Part shown: piece by piece, positions 60,401 to 64,000 of the stretch
Layout: the number at the start of each line of letters is the position of its first letter
How positions within the stretch are numbered: the first letter of the stretch is position 1
Assembly (NCBI GenBank): GCA_015227615.1
Contig: JAALGZ010000034.1
Location: forward strand, 1-64,000
DNA: 64,000 nucleotides
Reading direction: 5' to 3'
DNA from: Labyrinthula sp. Ha
Lineage: Eukaryota > Sar > Bigyra > Labyrinthulida > Labyrinthulaceae
Program-made: the position numbers and the translations under genes
The notes under the pieces: model-generated
What the model was told of the DNA's origin: nothing
Database searches by the model: none
Seen by the model: only the letters and a program-made list of their open reading frames with translations

Positions 60401-62200
60401 GAAAGGAACTCTCAAATCGAAAATAAGAACAAAGAAACACCTTTTCACCCAGTTGTATATGATAATATAAGCAAAAGAAATAATCTAACAGAGCTCAGAA
60501 TACGAAAGCCAGTTTTATATTCAGGTAAGGTGTCCAAGGAAACAACTGCTCCAAAAAACTATGGTCAGATAAAAAAGTGATCGGATAAAATACAGTGGTT
60601 AAAGGCGTATAATAAGGCAGTCTCGGCATTAGACTCTGTAGGAAACTTTGAAGTTGTCCCGCGCCCAGCTGTTGAAGTTGTTATACCTATACGAGAACTG
60701 TACGTAACGAAAACAAATATGGAAGATGAATATACAGCTAAAGTCAGAATTGTTGCTCGAGGAAACTACAGTAAAATTACGCCACCAGAAATTGCAGTGG
60801 TATATTCCCCAGTCATATCTATAATAGCAACAAAAATATTCTGGATGCTAGCCCAAACGTTCCCAGCAGGAATTCGTCAACTCGGTGTTACCTCTGTATT
60901 TATTTAGGGTCAACTACCAAAAAGAGTATTCCTCGAGTTGCTAGTGGGTCACAAAGAAGGACAGGGAAGAAAGAAAGTATGGATGATAACGACAAGTATT
61001 TATGGACTTCAAGAAAGCCCCAGAATATGGTACAACACAGTCACCACAGTATTTGAACAACTTGGAATGAAAAAATTATCCAGCGAGAAATATATTTTTA
61101 TAAAGAAGAAGGGAGGGGAAATAGTTATGACAGTTCTTCTTTATGTTGACGACTTAGTATACTCAGGACAAATTAAAGAAATAAAAGAAGTTGAGAAACA
61201 AATGAATTAAATCTTCAAACTAAAAACAATGGGAAAAGTTGAAATATTTGTGGGACTTAAGTTTGAGAAATTACAAGATGATGCTTTTCTATAAGCCAAG
61301 AAGAAACAACAGAAAAGATTACGATAAAGTTCAAGTTAGATAATATGAAAGAAAGATCGACTCCACAATCTCCAAATAAACTAAAATTAACTGGTGAAAG
61401 AAAATTTACGGATCTAAAACTATACCAATCGTTAGTAGGAAGTATTAACTACTTCGCTGGTATTTCCCGCCCAAATGTTTCATACAGCTCTCACTATTTT
61501 TCCAAGTTCCTGACTGAGTGACTGAAACTTTACTAAAACGAGCCAAAAGAGTAATGAACTATTTGCATGAAAAGAGAAAACTAAAGCTGAAATTATTTCC
61601 CATGAAAGAGATGAACTATGTTAAGATGCTAGTGGACACGTCACTTGCTTCTAATGAAGTTAGAAAGAGTGTAACAGGATTTCTAATATTTGTGAATAAT
61701 ACATTAGTAGCATACAAAAGCAAAAAACAACGCATCATCACGATAAGCTCGACCAAAGCCGAGTACATTGAATTTTCATTAGCTTTAAAGGAGTTGAAGT
61801 TTGTACTACTTATTCTAGAAGAGATGAATATGGAATATATTGTAGAAGTGTTCATGGATTCCCAGAGTGCTATTAGCATTGTGAAAAACAAAGAAGTAAA
61901 TGGACAAACTAAACATTTAGATATCCATTATAAGTTTGTCGGGCAGATAATTGAAAGGTTGAAAGTAAATCTAAAGTATGTAGGAAGAGAAGATAACTGG
62001 AGTGATATGCTTACTAGAGCATCAAGAAAAGGTGAGTTTCAGAAGCTAAGTAATGGAATATTAAAGTATGAGGACACAGAATAAGGGAAGGTGTTGAAAA
62101 TAGTACTGAGTATTTGGTTTCTTATGGTACCAACCAAACTTTAATTGTTAACAAGAGATATAAATGTAAAGTATCGTTCAACAAGTACATATAAGAACAA
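57432..62200 (+). mobile_element. Decayed Ty1/copia retrotransposon, family B
   Basis: The 5' LTR is about 57432-57720 and a partial 3' LTR begins at 62092 and fades near 62200; the two share GTATTTGGTTT.TT.TGGTACCA.CCA.ACTTTAATT and more. Parts in copia order: gag with a zinc knuckle (CKKCIGHGHYKAKC) near 58.67 kb; pre-integrase region near 59.4 kb; integrase core about 59.75-60.1 kb; reverse transcriptase about 60.7-61.2 kb with the YVDD box near 61.14 kb; RNase H about 61.6-62.0 kb. It is heavily broken, on the order of ten breaks or more, and its LTRs are well diverged, so it is much older than family A. A solo LTR of the same family lies at 33885. Confidence 0.88.
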
Positions 62201-62366
62201 GAAATGATTTCTGAAAGAAGCTACCTCTTTGACAGGATAGCTCATATATCCAACATGGAATGTTTTGGAACGAGAAGCTGCACGAGGATTGACACTGGGA
62301 TACAACTAACTGTAATTGAAAGAAGTTTTCGAAATAACTTTTAGGAGGGTTTTCAGGAGCTGATTT

Positions 62367-62771
62367 GTGTTCATTTGTGTCACCAAGGGAACACCAAGTT
62401 GTACAGATCACGAATTTCAAAAGCAAGGTTTCAACAAGGGGGTTGCTGTCTGTTGGACTGAGAAGAGTATTGGAGTTGCGTTGAATCATAGCCTTAGTGG
62501 GTTGATACTGAATGCAGTGTTAAAAGTGCACGTCAATAGTACAAGATATACACCTTAGGAGATGCCGGTCAGGGATTTTGGGGCTGAAGTGATTTTTTCT
62601 GGTAGCATGCCTGCGAACAGGAAGCTTGCTGAGCTGGGAAGAAAAATTGACGAAGCGATTCCAGATGGACAAGAGCTGGAGGTTTGTGCAAGGAAACCAG
62701 CAGTTGCTGATGAATGGTACTACAATGACAGCAAACTGGGTTATTCACAACGTTCTAATACTATGATTTAA
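62367..62771 (+). pseudogene. Unrecognised ORF with one in-frame TAG
   Basis: One frame is open from ATG 62367 to TAA at about 62771, apart from a single TAG at 62556-62558 directly before ATG 62562. The two halves (64 and 69 residues) look like one protein: FNKGVAVCWTEKSIGVALNH, then MPVRDFGAEVIFSGSMPANRKLAELGRKID. No family is recognised. It lies just beyond the 3' end of copia family B and could be the far part of the gene whose near part is at 57099-57431, but no shared domain proves that. Confidence 0.35.
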
Positions 62772-63173
62772 GATAGAGAATCTTTGATGAGGCGATGTAG
62801 CGTAAATATGTCCAAAGTGGACACTAGAAATACAGGAAGCGATATCTAGGTATAATGAATTATCACTATGACTTCGAGGACATGAACTTTTATTATTTTC
62901 TCCCACAAAATATTTATTAGGTTACGGGAGAACTGTGGCCAGGAACTTGCGAATTTATAATATAATTTTTCATTTTCAGTGAGTTTATCTAAGAGAGCTG
63001 GTCGGAAGAAAAACTGTGATTCGCTTTAAACATAGAAAAAAAATAAATATAGATTCTTACACATATTTTTATGCTCAAGGGAGAACGACCTACTGTTACA
63101 TAGTAATGGTTTGGAAATTTGCCACCCTAGCTAAAAAAACAAAGTGCATTGTTATTATCCAAGCCAAAGACAC
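62772..63173. other. Spacer, no gene seen
   Basis: Short overlapping ORFs on the plus strand are shadows of the zinc-repeat gene or have no features. Confidence 0.4.
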
Positions 63174-63785
63174 TCATTTAATAGCACGAAGTTTCTTTGG
63201 ATTAACATGCTGTTTTGCTCCCGACTCCTTAATTTCGTTAAAATGTCTCTTGCAATAGTTTGTTTTACCTTGTGCAGATTTGGTACATCCTTCAAAGACG
63301 CACCTTTTCCCACCACCATGAAATATACATAATCTGGCCTTCCCCCTTGCAGCACTCTTGCATCCAGGAACTGAACATTTGTAACCACCCCCATGCAGGA
63401 TACATGCACCGGTAGTCCCTCTTGCGCTTTTTTTACATCCAGGGTGCATGCATTTATAGCCTCCTCCACAGCCAAAACATTTTCCAGTCTTTCCCTGTGC
63501 AAGTTTTTTACAGTCCTTTGTAGAACAAAGTTTGTGTTTTCTTTTTTTTCTAATGACAGGTTTGGGTTCTTTTTCTTTGATTTCGCAACTTGATTCTAAA
63601 AGGTTCACAAGATCAACTGTCCTTTGAAACTCGTTTTCTTCAGAGTCAGAGTGTATTTTAGGGTTAAAACTCAATATTTCTTGTTGAATGTCTTGAAAAA
63701 CTTTGAAACCATTAACTTTTGAGTTGACTTCTCTGCAGAGACAGTTCCCTTCGTGCGTGCAGTTAGAGATATCTATAATTGCCAT
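63174..63785 (-). CDS. WRKY19-like Cys/His repeat protein, 203 aa
   Basis: ATG at 63785, intact to TAA. Residues 1-80 are acidic, then a basic patch (RKKRKHK) that could be a nuclear signal. Residues 87-182 hold four tandem repeats of about 25 residues with the pattern C-x4-C-K-x2-A-x-G-x-T-x2-C-x2-H-GGG, for example CMHPGCKKSARGTTGACILH. The first repeat has Cys in place of the last His (CFGCGGG). Such repeats occur in the proteins annotated WRKY19-like zinc finger in algae, oomycetes and plants. They probably bind zinc, and a DNA- or protein-binding role is inferred. No WRKY domain is present. No introns. Confidence 0.8.
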   Translation of the reverse strand: MAIIDISNCTHEGNCLCREVNSKVNGFKVFQDIQQEILSFNPKIHSDSEENEFQRTVDLVNLLESSCEIKEKEPKPVIRKKRKHKLCSTKDCKKLAQGKTGKCFGCGGGYKCMHPGCKKSARGTTGACILHGGGYKCSVPGCKSAARGKARLCIFHGGGKRCVFEGCTKSAQGKTNYCKRHFNEIKESGAKQHVNPKKLRAIK

Positions 63786-64000
63786 TTCTTTCTATACTGG
63801 TGTTTGACTATTGTTTCGCATCTTTTTGGAGTGATGCGAAAATATGAATACGCGAAAATATAATCTCAAATAGGATGTGCTTAAACTATATGGATACTAT
63901 ATCAATACCAAAAATTAGATTTAATTATTCAATCATTTACGTATTGATAATGTAGAGTCACATATATACACATTCTCATACATGCGGAGAAACCTGAAGT
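63786..64000. other. Window end, upstream region of the zinc-repeat gene
   Basis: No gene seen. This should hold the promoter of the minus-strand gene at 63174-63785. Confidence 0.4.

Overview
AT-rich nuclear DNA from a unicellular eukaryote whose lineage I cannot fix. The evidence for a eukaryote is spliced genes (bystin, WDR83/Morg1-like, DeSI-like and DnaJ), LTR retrotransposons, a LINE and a long satellite array. Most introns I could place are only 27-29 nt with GT...AG ends (one is 43 nt). That suggests a protist with extreme intron reduction. A WRKY19-type cysteine/histidine repeat protein at the right end is a weak hint of an algal or stramenopile-like lineage. The genes use the standard stop codons.

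Layout. 1-8.1 kb: an unrecognised 190-aa protein gene beside an ORF split by a solo LTR, two paralogous SANT/trihelix-like proteins, and a lysine-rich 312-aa protein. 8.1-13.2 kb: a nearly whole Ty1/copia element (family A) that cuts off one SANT-like gene. 14.1-17.7 kb: a compact housekeeping cluster of HINT-type HIT protein, WDR83-like WD40 protein, bystin and a DeSI/PPPDE protein; two of these genes overlap at their stop codons. 17.7-29.8 kb: mostly empty, apart from one unrecognised 510-aa protein and a decayed MULE-like DNA transposon. 29.8-33.4 kb: cytochrome P450, an unrecognised protein and a DnaJ protein. 33.9-34.7 kb: two solo LTRs of different copia families.

35.1-50.2 kb is the most interesting part. 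A broken MT-A70 (METTL3/METTL14-type adenine methyltransferase) gene abuts a 341-bp satellite. The satellite runs about 20 monomers, and a Ty3/gypsy chromovirus is inserted in it (35796-43525, TTTA target duplication). This chromovirus has gag, RT, RNase H, integrase and chromodomain. It then has a retropepsin-like region in an unusual 3' position, followed by a second, different MT-A70 region just before the 3' LTR. A retrotransposon that pairs a chromodomain with an adenine methyltransferase and sits in satellite DNA beside another MT-A70 relative is the best candidate here for something undescribed.

50.2-64 kb: a broken APE-type LINE, a heavily decayed second copia family (B) that lies between pieces of unrecognised coding sequence, and the WRKY19-like zinc-repeat protein. 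Retroelements are described as fossils, by parts and approximate state only.
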